This document shows positions 40,670 through 50,706 of a DNA stretch of 64,000 nucleotides, piece by piece. Below the pieces are notes generated by a model, which was given only the letters and a program-made list of their open reading frames with translations, made no database searches and was not told where the DNA came from. This DNA is from Dactylosporangium sp. AC04546 (GTDB lineage: Bacteria; Actinomycetota; Actinomycetes; Mycobacteriales; Micromonosporaceae): assembly GCF_022095675.1 (NCBI RefSeq), contig NZ_JAHYSG010000053.1:17503-81502 (forward strand). Direction: 5' to 3'. Each line of letters starts with the position of its first letter. Within the stretch, counting starts at the first letter, position 1. The position numbers and the translations under genes were made by a program.

Positions 40670-42019
40670 TCAGGAGCCGGCCAGGCCGTTCTCCGTGCCG
40701 ACCTTGCGCGCGGCCAGGGCGCGCACGATCGTCGCGGTCTCCTCGTAGCCGATGATGAGCACGGCGTCGGGCTTCGCCTCCCGCACGGAGGCCGCGATGC
40801 CGCCGAAGTCCTCGGCGCTCGCCGGGTAGCTCAACAGCTCGACGTCGTTCTCGGTCATCCCGGCCGCGACGAGGTCGGCCTGCACGTTGTGCTGCAGGCC
40901 CATCCCGTACGCGTCCTCGCGCGCCACGACGACCACCCGCTTCGGGCCGTCGCGCATGATGACGTCGGCGAGGGCCCGCGCCTGCAGCGTGTCCGGCGGC
41001 GCGGTGCGGAAGAACAGGCCGTTGTCGGGCACCGCGCTCAGCTCGTCCGACGTCGACGACGGCGAGATGAGGATGCGCCCGGCGGCGGCGATCTTCGGGA
41101 TGACCGCCTTGGTCACGCTCGACGAGGACGCGCCGATGATGACCTGCACGCCGAGGCCGACGAGCCGGTCGACGGTGGCCGCGGCGACGGCCGCGTCGGT
41201 GCCGTCGTCGCCGTCGACCCACTCGACGGGCTCGCCGAGCACGCCACCGGCGGCGTTGAGGTCGGCGACCGCGAGCTTGGCGCCGGCGAAGCGCGGGCCG
41301 CTGCGGTACGCGAGACGCCCCGTGTGCGGCATGAGCGCGCCGACCTTCAGCGCACGCTTCCGGGTCGAGCTGGACGCAGGGGGCGGCGCGGCCGCGGTGC
41401 TCGCCGACCGCTCGTCCCCGGCGCCGACGTACTCGGTCAGGTTGTCGTTGATGGTGGCGTCGCGGCCGAAGTGCAGCGTGCCGTAGGAGGCCGACGACGG
41501 CTCGCCCTGGTCGGTGAGGCCGCTGCGGCTCAGCGAGACGCCGCGATAGGCGAAGTCGCGGCCGGCCTTGGCCATGGGCAGGCAGGTGGCCGCGCTGTCG
41601 CACTCGGCGCCGCCGGTCGTGGCGGGGACGATGTGCTTGGCGAGGGCGGGTGCGTCGACGGTACGGGCGGACTCGGCGGCCAGCCCGGCGATCATCACCG
41701 CGTCGTAGGCCTCGGCGGCGTAGCCGAAGTCGGCGAGCGACGGGTCGACCGCGCGCAGCCGGGTCTTGAAGGTCTCGGGCAGCTTGAGCAGCGGGGCGGT
41801 GCCGGTCATGCCGGACAGCAGCGCGGGGTTCCCGTCGAGCTTGTCACGCAGCGAGTTGGTCATGTTGGCGTCGGAGCCGTAGAGCCGGACATGCACCGGG
41901 GTGTCCGGCTCCTGCCCCGCTCCTTCGCGCTTCGTGCCGCAGCCGGCGAGGGTCACCGCCACCACAAGGACGGCGGCGGTCGACCGCGCCCTGTGTGCCT
42001 GCGTCGCACTGATTGTCAC
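40670..42019 (-). CDS. ABC solute-binding lipoprotein with swapped lobes (circular permutant)
   Basis: 449 residues, type I branched-chain amino-acid binding-protein family (peripla_BP_6). Lipobox LAGC, Cys27. Directly after it residues ~45-198 hold what is normally the C-terminal lobe: LYGSDANMTNSL, SGMTGTAPL, AYDAVMIAGLAAESA, TGGAECDSAATCLPMAKAG and GEPSSASYGTLHFG. After an Ala/Pro/Ser linker (residues ~199-221), residues 223-449 hold the normal N-terminal lobe: LKVGALMPHTGRLA, FAGAKLAVADLNAAGGVLG, VIIGASSSSVTKAVIP and, at the very end, GYEETATIVRALAARKVG, which usually leads straight into the lobe found first here. The protein thus looks circularly permuted. No transporter genes are adjacent. 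Confidence 0.82.
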   Translation of the reverse strand: MTISATQAHRARSTAAVLVVAVTLAGCGTKREGAGQEPDTPVHVRLYGSDANMTNSLRDKLDGNPALLSGMTGTAPLLKLPETFKTRLRAVDPSLADFGYAAEAYDAVMIAGLAAESARTVDAPALAKHIVPATTGGAECDSAATCLPMAKAGRDFAYRGVSLSRSGLTDQGEPSSASYGTLHFGRDATINDNLTEYVGAGDERSASTAAAPPPASSSTRKRALKVGALMPHTGRLAYRSGPRFAGAKLAVADLNAAGGVLGEPVEWVDGDDGTDAAVAAATVDRLVGLGVQVIIGASSSSVTKAVIPKIAAAGRILISPSSTSDELSAVPDNGLFFRTAPPDTLQARALADVIMRDGPKRVVVVAREDAYGMGLQHNVQADLVAAGMTENDVELLSYPASAEDFGGIAASVREAKPDAVLIIGYEETATIVRALAARKVGTENGLAGS

Positions 42020-42109
42020 TGGTCCTCCGGATCCCGAGAGACGGCCGCGAGGACTCTAGGTGCCACGGATGCACGCGAACCAGGCAAGCAAGACGACCTT
42101 GAGGAAACC

Positions 42110-42137
42110 TTGCCGTAACGGTTGCGGGTGGTACGCT
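42110..42137 (+). promoter_or_regulatory. Promoter of the ABC-F leader transcript
   Basis: TTGCCG (42110-42115), 16-bp spacer, TACGCT (42132-42137). The start site would be near 42144, giving a leader of about 108 nt before the ABC-F gene, containing a short ORF and a hairpin. Confidence 0.55.
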
Positions 42138-42164
42138 CGTGGCAACAAAAAATCTTGGAAGGAC

Positions 42165-42200
42165 ATGCCGATGTTGGGCGAGGACGACATCTCCGGGTGA
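42165..42200 (+). CDS. Leader peptide ORF (11 codons) upstream of ABC-F gene
   Basis: ATG CCG ATG TTG ... TGA, encoding MPMLGEDDISG, with a GGAAGG site 4-5 bases upstream. Its stop lies inside a perfect hairpin. This arrangement matches ribosome-mediated attenuation upstream of antibiotic-resistance ABC-F genes, where stalling on the leader frees downstream expression. The function is inferred from layout. Confidence 0.6.
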   Translation: MPMLGEDDISG

Positions 42201-42209
42201 CACCCGGAG
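42191..42209 (+). promoter_or_regulatory. Attenuator-type hairpin overlapping the leader stop
   Basis: ctccgggt-gac-acccggag, a perfect 8-bp stem with a 3-nt loop that includes the leader TGA. A ribosome stalled on the leader would prevent it forming. The following bases are C/T-rich (cgtcccctttccgctc) but not a clean T-tract. Confidence 0.6.
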
Positions 42210-42251
42210 CTTCGACGTCCCCTTTCCGCTCAACTCTTCCTGGATCGGTTC

Positions 42252-43862
42252 ATGTCCAAGGCTTCCATCGTCGCCACCAGTCTGTCCTTCTCCTGGGCCG
42301 ACGCGACCCCCGTCTTCGACGACCTCACCTTCGCCGTCGGCCCCGGCCGCACCGGCCTCGTCGCGCCCAACGGCGCCGGCAAGAGCACGCTGCTGCGGCT
42401 CGTCGCCGGTGACCTGACGCCGACGGGCGGGACGGTCGGCGTGGACGGCGTCCTGGGGTACCTCCCGCAGCACCTCCCCCTCGCCGCCGGCCTCACCGTC
42501 GCCGACGCGCTCGAGATCGCTCCCGTCGTCCGCGCGCTGGCGGCCATCGAGTCCGGCGACGCCGCCGAGGAGCACTTCGCCGTGGTCGGCAGCGACTGGG
42601 ACGTCGAGGAGCGGGCCCGGGCCCAGCTCGACCGGCTCGGCCTCGGCGACGTCACGCTCGATCGCCCCCTGGAGACGCTCAGCGGCGGCCAGGTCGTGTC
42701 CCTGGGCCTCGCCGCGCAGCTGCTCAAGCAGCCCGACGTGCTGCTGCTCGACGAGCCGACGAACAATCTCGACCGGGTCGCCCGCGCGCGCCTGCTCGAC
42801 GCGCTCGCCGAGTTCCGCGGGGCCCTGCTCGTCGTCAGCCACGACCGCGAACTGCTCGACCGGGTCGACCGGATCGCCGAGCTGACGAGCGGCGAGCTGC
42901 GCCTGTTCGGCGGGAACTTCACGCTGTATCACGAGGCCAAGCGCGCCTCCCGTGACGTGGCCGAGCAGCGGCTGCGCACCGCGGAGCAGGACCTCAAGCG
43001 GGAGAAGCGCGAGCTGCAGCAGGCCCGCGAACGGGCGGCCCGCCGCGCGTCGGCCGGCGCCCGGGCCGGCCAGGACATCCCGCGCATCATCGCCGGCGGC
43101 CTCAAGCGGCGCGCGCAGGAGTCCGCGGGCCGGGCCGACGACCTGCACGCGCAGCGCGTCGACGCCGCCCGCGCCCGGGTCGACGAGGCCGGCCGCGCGC
43201 TCCGTGAGGACGACACCCTCGCCCTGTCGCTGCCGGGCACGGTGGTACCGCAGGGCCGCACCGTCGTCACGGCCTCCGGCGTGCGCGTCCGCGACCTTTT
43301 CGTTGGTGCCGGCCTGACGATCCGGGGCCCGGAGCGCATCGCCCTCACCGGCCCGAACGGCGCCGGCAAGTCGACCCTGCTGCGCGTGCTGGCCGACCTG
43401 CAGACCCCGGACGCGGGCGAGGTGACGCGCGCCGACGGCCGCGTGGCGTACCTCTCCCAGCGCCTGGACCTGCTCGACCCGGCCGTGTCCACGGCCGAGC
43501 ACCTGCGCGCGGCGGCCCCCGGCCGCCCCCGCACGGAGCAGATGCACCTGCTGGCGAGGTTCCTGTTCAAGCCGGACCGCGCGGCCCAGCCGGTGAGCAC
43601 GCTGTCAGGCGGCGAACGCCTCCGCGCGACGCTGCTGTGCGTCCTGTGCGCCGACCCGGCCCCGCACCTGCTGCTGCTCGACGAGCCGACGAACAATCTC
43701 GACCTGACGAGCGTCGAGCAGCTGACGGCGGCCCTGACGGCCTACCGGGGCGCGTTCGTGGTGGTGAGCCACGACGACCGCTTCCTGCAGGACATCGCGG
43801 TCGACCGCTGGCTCACGTTGTCGAACGGCACCGTCCGCGAGACCTCCCCACCACTTCCGTAG
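42252..43862 (+). CDS. ABC-F family ATPase (ribosome protection/translation factor type)
   Basis: 536 residues with two ATPase domains and no membrane segments. Domain 1: GLVAPNGAGKSTLL, LSGGQ, LLLDEPTNNLD. Domain 2: ALTGPNGAGKSTLL, LSGGERLRATL, LLLDEPTNNLD. A basic coiled-coil linker (KREKRELQQARERAARRA) joins them. ABC-F proteins bind the ribosomal E site; some protect it from macrolides, lincosamides or pleuromutilins. The leader ORF and hairpin upstream suggest antibiotic induction, so this is probably a resistance-type member rather than a housekeeping one, though the exact drug cannot be told. Confidence 0.88.
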   Translation: MSKASIVATSLSFSWADATPVFDDLTFAVGPGRTGLVAPNGAGKSTLLRLVAGDLTPTGGTVGVDGVLGYLPQHLPLAAGLTVADALEIAPVVRALAAIESGDAAEEHFAVVGSDWDVEERARAQLDRLGLGDVTLDRPLETLSGGQVVSLGLAAQLLKQPDVLLLDEPTNNLDRVARARLLDALAEFRGALLVVSHDRELLDRVDRIAELTSGELRLFGGNFTLYHEAKRASRDVAEQRLRTAEQDLKREKRELQQARERAARRASAGARAGQDIPRIIAGGLKRRAQESAGRADDLHAQRVDAARARVDEAGRALREDDTLALSLPGTVVPQGRTVVTASGVRVRDLFVGAGLTIRGPERIALTGPNGAGKSTLLRVLADLQTPDAGEVTRADGRVAYLSQRLDLLDPAVSTAEHLRAAAPGRPRTEQMHLLARFLFKPDRAAQPVSTLSGGERLRATLLCVLCADPAPHLLLLDEPTNNLDLTSVEQLTAALTAYRGAFVVVSHDDRFLQDIAVDRWLTLSNGTVRETSPPLP

Positions 43863-43885
43863 CCCGCCTCGCCCCCGAAACGGCC

Positions 43886-43959
43886 CGCGATCTTGGAGTT
43901 GTGGTCCCGAATTTGTCGCTTATATCGGACATTTCCGGGACCACAACTCCAAGATCGCG
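43886..43959. repeat. 24-bp perfect inverted repeat between convergent genes
   Basis: Arms 43886-43909 and 43936-43959 are perfect reverse complements over 24 bp (core ggagttgtggtcccg), around a 26-nt AT-rich loop that itself has a short tgtc/gaca pairing. It occupies the gap between the ABC-F and MurD-like genes and may act as a bidirectional terminator. The arms share the AGTT-S-TGGTC core and the gatcgcgaag 10-mer with the hairpin in the tRNA array, suggesting a REP-like family in this genome. Confidence 0.85.
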
Positions 43960-43987
43960 AAGGGGCTGGGGCGGGGGTGGGCGGGGG

Positions 43988-45334
43988 TCAGGCGGGGGCC
44001 GTTGCGGTGATCGCGGCCTCGAACGCCCGCGCGCGGGCCTCGTAGTTGTCGTAGCGGCCGTAGCTCGGGGCCGCAGGAGAGAGCAGGACCACGCCGCCCG
44101 GGGGGACGATCGTGCGGGAGCGGCGGACCGCGTCCGGGAGGTCGTCGGCCAGGACGCGGGTCACGCCCGGGAGCTCGCCGACCACGTCCAGGATGTGCTC
44201 GCCGCTGTCCGGGACGCCGATCAACGTCAGCGGCACGCCGCGGGACGACAGGTAGTCGCGCAGCGGGGTGTAGTCGATGCCGCGGTCCTGGCCGCCGACG
44301 ATGACGGCCAGGGGGCGGCCCGCGTAGGCCTCGATCGCATGGATCGCGGTCTGCGGGGCCGTCGACAGGGAGTCGTTCACGAACTCCACGCCCGACGGGT
44401 CGGAGATCGGGGTCAGGCGGTGCGGCAGGGGCTGGAACGAGCGCAGGCCCGCCTCCAGCAACAAACGCTCCCCCACCACGTCGACGCCCCAGGCCTGCAG
44501 CGCGCCCAGGGCCACGCACAGGTTGCCGTCGTTGTGGGTGCCGCGCAGCGGGAAGGCCTCGCGCGGGAACAGGTCCGTCGTCCCGAGCAGGACACGGCCG
44601 TCGCGCACGTGGAAGCCGGCCGGGACGGCGGCCGGGTGCAGCGGCAGGCCGGGGCGGGCGGCCAGCTCGGCGGCGAGGACCGGGTCGGTCGCGTTGTAGA
44701 CGACCGCCGACGGGCCGTGCGCGACGATGTTGAGCTTGTGGGCGTAGTACTGGGCCGGGAGGCCGTCGCGGGTCCAGTCCAGGTGCTCCTCGAACAGCGA
44801 CGTCAGCGCCACCACACGGGGGGAGTCGTCGAGGTCGGCCGACTGGTACATCGACAGCTCCAGCACGTACAGCGGCGCGTCCGGCAGGTCGAAGGCCGCA
44901 ATGCCGATGTTGCCGCCGATGACCGCCGGGCGGCCCGAGGCCACCAGCAGATGGTGGATGAGTGCCGTCGTGGTGCTCTTGCCCTTGCTGCCGGTGACGC
45001 CGATGGTCCGCTCGGCCCGGTCGGCCATCCACAGGCTGGTGCCGCCGGTGATCCGCACGCCGCGCTCGCGCAGCCGCTGGACCCACGGGTGCGACTCGCC
45101 GATGACGGGTGAGCGCACCACGATCTCGACGTCGTCGAGCGCCTGCCAGGCGGCGTCGCCCTCGACCAGCGGCGCCAGGGTGGCGTCCCAGGGCGTGCCC
45201 AGGAACGTCGCCTTGTCCTGGACGACGACAAGACTCGCGGGCCCGGCCGGCGCGATCGCGGCGACGGCCGCCTTCCCCTCGCGGCCGGTGCCCCAGACCG
45301 CCACCCGGCGGCCCCGCAGTTCGGACAGGTGCAT
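43988..45334 (-). CDS. murD2: MurD-like Mur ligase
   Basis: 448 residues: an N-terminal Rossmann-like domain (RRVAVWGTGREGKAAVAAIA), the Mur ligase P-loop GVTGSKGKSTTT, ATP/acyl-phosphate region NIGIAAFDLPDAPLYVLELS and C-terminal RGTHNDGNLCVALGALQ. MurD adds glutamate to UDP-MurNAc-L-Ala. Because the gene lies outside a division/cell-wall cluster, next to succinate dehydrogenase, it may be the MurD2 type that adds L-glutamate (later epimerised by MurL), known from Xanthomonas and, to my recollection, some Micromonosporaceae. The symbol is given on that inference; classical MurD is the alternative. Confidence 0.75.
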   Translation of the reverse strand: MHLSELRGRRVAVWGTGREGKAAVAAIAPAGPASLVVVQDKATFLGTPWDATLAPLVEGDAAWQALDDVEIVVRSPVIGESHPWVQRLRERGVRITGGTSLWMADRAERTIGVTGSKGKSTTTALIHHLLVASGRPAVIGGNIGIAAFDLPDAPLYVLELSMYQSADLDDSPRVVALTSLFEEHLDWTRDGLPAQYYAHKLNIVAHGPSAVVYNATDPVLAAELAARPGLPLHPAAVPAGFHVRDGRVLLGTTDLFPREAFPLRGTHNDGNLCVALGALQAWGVDVVGERLLLEAGLRSFQPLPHRLTPISDPSGVEFVNDSLSTAPQTAIHAIEAYAGRPLAVIVGGQDRGIDYTPLRDYLSSRGVPLTLIGVPDSGEHILDVVGELPGVTRVLADDLPDAVRRSRTIVPPGGVVLLSPAAPSYGRYDNYEARARAFEAAITATAPA

Positions 45335-45343
45335 GGCGGTACC

Positions 45344-46093
45344 CTATCGGCCCCGCCCGGTCACCGACTTCCGGTAGTCGCTGTTCAAGCGTCCGATGAG
45401 CGTCAGCGGGATGCCCTTGGGGCAGACCGTCGTGCACTCCCCCGCGTTCGTGCAGCCGCCGAAGCCCGCGTCGTCGTGGGCGGCGACCATCCCGACCACC
45501 CGGGTGTCGCGCTCCGGCTGGCCCTGCGGCAGCAGGCCGAGGTGGGCGACCTTGGCCGCGGTGAACAGCATCGCCGAGCCGTTCGGGCAGGCGGCCACGC
45601 AGGCGCCGCAGCCGATGCAGGTGGCCGCCTCGAACGCGGCGTCGGCGTCGGCCTTCGGCACCGGGGACGCGTGGGCGTCGGGCGCGGCGCCCGTCGGCGC
45701 GGTGATGTACCCGCCGGCCTGGATGATCCGGTCGAAGGCGGAGCGGTCGACGACGAGGTCGCGCACGACCGGGAACGCGGCCGACCGCCAGGGCTCGACG
45801 TCGATCGTGTCGCCGTCCTTGAACTCGCGCATGTGCAGCTGGCAGGTCGTCGTCAGACGAGCGGGGCCGTGGGCCGAGCCGTTGATCATCATGCCGCACA
45901 TGCCGCAGATGCCCTCGCGGCAGTCATGGTCGAACGCGATCGGCTCGTCACCCTCCAGGATGAGCCGCTCGTTGAGGACGTCGAGCATCTCCAGGAACGA
46001 GGCGTCCGGCGAGATGCCCTCCACCCGGTAGGCGACCATCCGGCCGCGGTCGGAGGGTCCCGCCTGGCGCCACACGCGCAGGGTGATGTCCAT
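45344..46093 (-). CDS. sdhB: Succinate dehydrogenase/fumarate reductase iron-sulfur subunit
   Basis: 249 residues with the ligands of three clusters: [10 protein letters not shown]...C for [2Fe-2S], [14 protein letters not shown] for [4Fe-4S] and [14 protein letters not shown] for the [3Fe-4S]/second set. It passes electrons from SdhA to the membrane quinone. It begins immediately after the sdhA stop with no gap. Third gene of sdhCAB. Confidence 0.95.
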   Translation of the reverse strand: MDITLRVWRQAGPSDRGRMVAYRVEGISPDASFLEMLDVLNERLILEGDEPIAFDHDCREGICGMCGMMINGSAHGPARLTTTCQLHMREFKDGDTIDVEPWRSAAFPVVRDLVVDRSAFDRIIQAGGYITAPTGAAPDAHASPVPKADADAAFEAATCIGCGACVAACPNGSAMLFTAAKVAHLGLLPQGQPERDTRVVGMVAAHDDAGFGGCTNAGECTTVCPKGIPLTLIGRLNSDYRKSVTGRGR

Positions 46094-48033
<1,940 letters not shown>

Positions 48034-48037
<4 letters not shown>

Positions 48038-48780
48038 GACACCAGCCCCGTGAGGACGGCGAACGGCACCGACAGGTAGCCGGCCACCAGGACGACGGCG
48101 AGGACGAGCGCGACGGATCGCGCATTGCGCTCGCCGCGCGGCGTGCGCTGCCCGAGCGTGCGCAGCGCGCTGAAGATGCCGTGCCGCAGGTGGAACCCGA
48201 CGGCGACGACCGCGAGCGTGTAGAAGAGCGTGACGTACCACCGCGAGGGCGCGAAGTCGGCGACCACGTTGGCGTACGGGTGGTGCGGGTCGCCGACCGG
48301 GTTCACCGTGCCGGCGGTCAGGTCGAGGATGTGGAAGACGACGAACAGCAGGATGATGACGCCGCCCCAGCGCATGGTGCGCGCGGCGTAGCTGCCCTGG
48401 ACCTTGGGCCGGTGGGCGTAGCGGACCGGCCGGGCGGCGCGGGCGCGCCGGGCCAGGATCGTGGCGGCGGCGATGTGCGCGAGAACGGCGATCGTCAGGC
48501 CGCCGCGTTGGATCCAGAGGTACCACTGATGCGGTAACAACGGCGAACCGATCTCGCGCAGCCAGGCCGCGTAGTGGTCGAACGCCTCGGCGCCGACGAA
48601 GATCTTCAGGTTGCCCGTCATGTGGGCGAACAGGAACAGCACCAGCAGGATGCCGCTGGTCGCCATGACCAGCTTCAGCCCGACGGAAGAACGACGTTTT
48701 TTCGATACGGCGCGCGGAGGGGCCGTGAGTACCGCCACGAGCCCGACGCTAGGGTCGATGGTCCCATTCGTCCAATGCAT
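48034..48780 (-). CDS. sdhC: Succinate dehydrogenase cytochrome b subunit
   Basis: 248 residues from ATG 48780 (GTG 48738 possible). Five hydrophobic helices and His residues in [25 protein letters not shown] and [10 protein letters not shown], as expected of the di-haem single-subunit anchor of the B. subtilis type. No separate sdhD is needed. The promoter region is shared with the divergent LysR gene. Confidence 0.9.
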
Positions 48781-48795
48781 GAAGACCGCACTCGC

Positions 48796-48812
48796 GATAG
48801 CCGTAGGCTATC
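48796..48812. promoter_or_regulatory. LysR operator between sdhC and lysR
   Basis: Perfect dyad gatagcc-gta-ggctatc, with the T-N11-A type core. It lies 3 bases before the lysR GTG and 15 before sdhC, so the regulator can control both itself and the sdh genes. Confidence 0.75.
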
Positions 48813-48815
48813 AGC

Positions 48816-49718
48816 GTGCAGCTCCAACAGCTCCGATACTTCGTAACCGCGGCCGAACACCGACATTTCACCCGGGCGGCCGAGCTGCTGGGTGTGAGCC
48901 AGCCGACGCTGAGTAAGCAGATTCACACCCTGGAGTCGACGCTCGGCGCGCCCCTGTTCGACCGCTCCCGCGGCACCGTCGTGCTCACCACAGCCGGCGA
49001 GACGCTGCTCCCCCTCGCCCGCCGGGTGGTGGCCGACGCCGACACCGCCCGCGACGCCGTCCAGGAGGTCGTCGGCCTGCGCCGCGGCCGGGTCCGGCTG
49101 GGCGCGACGCCGAGTCTGTGCACCTCGCTGGTCCCGGTCGTGCTGCGCGACTTCCACGCCCGCCACCCGGAGATCGAGCTGCACGTCGACGAGGGCGGCT
49201 CCCAGGACCTCGTCGCCGGCCTGGTCGCGCACGCGCTCGACCTGGCGCTGATCGTGCAGCCGGCCCGGGGCACCGACCCGGCCCTGGAGGCGGTGCCGCT
49301 GCTGCGCGAGAGCCTGGTCGTGGCCTCGGTCGCGCCGCTGCCGTCGCATCTGTCGCTCGCCGAGCTGCGCGACACCCCGCTCGTCATGTTCCGCACCGGC
49401 TACGACCTGCGTGACGCGACCCTCGAAGCGTGCCGGCGGGCCGGGTTCACGCCCACGTACGCCGTCGAGGGCGGCGAGATGGACGCGGTCCTCGCGTTCG
49501 TCGAGGCCGGCCTGGGCGTGGCCCTGGTGCCGAGCATGGCCCTGGTCAACCGGCCGCTGCTGCGGGCCACGCCGCTCGCCGACCCGGACGTGCACCGCAC
49601 GATCGCCCTGGCCCGCCGCCGCGGCTCGGTCCTGCCGCACGCCGCGCAGGCGATGCGCGAGACCCTGCTCAGCCACGTGGCGCGGGGTCCGCTCCCGGTG
49701 GGGGTACAAGCGCTGTGA
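48816..49718 (+). CDS. LysR-family regulator, divergent from sdhCAB
   Basis: 300 residues from GTG 48816: winged helix MQLQQLRYFVTAAEHRHFTR then LLGVSQPTLSKQIHTLE, and a type 2 periplasmic-binding-fold effector domain (residues ~90-290). The same LysR next to sdhCAB occurs in Streptomyces. It probably regulates succinate dehydrogenase in response to a small acid; the ligand is unknown. The last 50 bp overlap the convergent HEAT-repeat gene. Confidence 0.9.
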   Translation: MQLQQLRYFVTAAEHRHFTRAAELLGVSQPTLSKQIHTLESTLGAPLFDRSRGTVVLTTAGETLLPLARRVVADADTARDAVQEVVGLRRGRVRLGATPSLCTSLVPVVLRDFHARHPEIELHVDEGGSQDLVAGLVAHALDLALIVQPARGTDPALEAVPLLRESLVVASVAPLPSHLSLAELRDTPLVMFRTGYDLRDATLEACRRAGFTPTYAVEGGEMDAVLAFVEAGLGVALVPSMALVNRPLLRATPLADPDVHRTIALARRRGSVLPHAAQAMRETLLSHVARGPLPVGVQAL

Positions 49719-50679
49719 GGCCGTGCCCGGCGATGAGCTCGGTGAAGTTCAGGTACTCGTTGCCGTCCCACTCCCCGATCCGCGGCGCGGCGTTGAGCGC
49801 GTCGACCGTGGCCCGCTGCGCCGCGCCCAGCCGCGCCGGGACGCCGTTGGGGAACGTGAGGCGGAGCAGGGCGTCGACGTGGGTCACCGCTTGCGGGCCG
49901 GCCAGGGCCGGCAGGCGGGGCAGCAGGACCGCCGGGTCGGTGCCGGTGAGGGTCAGCGACTGGGCCGCGTAGCCGGCGGCGTCGCCGTCGAGGAACGCGA
50001 CCGGCAGCTCGGGCGCCCCGGGGTCGCCGGCCCAGGCGACCAGCTCGTCGACGGCCGCCGGAGGCGTTCGCGCGCCGTGGACCCGGGCCAGGGCGATCGC
50101 CGTCGCCCACCTTGTGGCAGGACGGTCGCCGGCCTCGACGACAACGGCGCCGAGCAGGCCGAGCGACACGCGGGCGGTCGCGGCGGTGCTGTCGTCGGGG
50201 TCGTCGACGGCCGCCCGCAGGGCCGGGATCGCGTTCGCGCGACGGGACGGGAACCAGGCCAGGAGGTAGGCGGCCATGCTCCGGACGCCGTCGTCGGGAT
50301 CGGTGAGCAGGCGGGCGAACAGCGGTACGCCCGCCGCGACGGCGGCATGGGTCGCCCGCGCCGCCGGGTCGACCAGCCCGCCGGGCTGCAGGCCGAGCGG
50401 GAGCCAGCCCTCGGCGGAGCCGATGGCCAGCTGCCCGAGCAGGACCAGCACGAAGTCGCGGTCGGGGACGGCCGGGTCGGCGACCAGGGTGAGCAGCTCG
50501 GGCACGGCATGAGCGCTCGCCTCGAAGCGGCGGCCCTGGTGGACGATGTTCGTGAACAGCTCGCCGAGGGCCGCGTGCCGCTCCTCCTCGTCCGGCGAGG
50601 CGAGCACGGCCAGCTGGGCGGGGACGTCGGCCGCGGAGCCGTAGGCGTGCCGCAGCGACGCCCAGTCGGGGATGGCCAT
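49669..50679 (-). CDS. HEAT-repeat protein
   Basis: 336 residues from ATG 50679. Repeated paired helices with the ..A...L..L...D..VR..AA..L pattern (LTDPDDGVRSMAAYLLAWFP, VDDPDDSTAATARVSLGLLG) show an alpha-solenoid of HEAT/PBS-lyase-like repeats, likely a protein-binding scaffold. No signal or membrane segment. Its C-terminal end overlaps the 3' end of lysR on the other strand, tail to tail. Specific role unknown. Confidence 0.8.
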   Translation of the reverse strand: MAIPDWASLRHAYGSAADVPAQLAVLASPDEEERHAALGELFTNIVHQGRRFEASAHAVPELLTLVADPAVPDRDFVLVLLGQLAIGSAEGWLPLGLQPGGLVDPAARATHAAVAAGVPLFARLLTDPDDGVRSMAAYLLAWFPSRRANAIPALRAAVDDPDDSTAATARVSLGLLGAVVVEAGDRPATRWATAIALARVHGARTPPAAVDELVAWAGDPGAPELPVAFLDGDAAGYAAQSLTLTGTDPAVLLPRLPALAGPQAVTHVDALLRLTFPNGVPARLGAAQRATVDALNAAPRIGEWDGNEYLNFTELIAGHGLTALVPPPGADPAPRG

Positions 50680-50706
50680 CGCGACATTGTCCGGTAGGTT
50701 GCCCGA

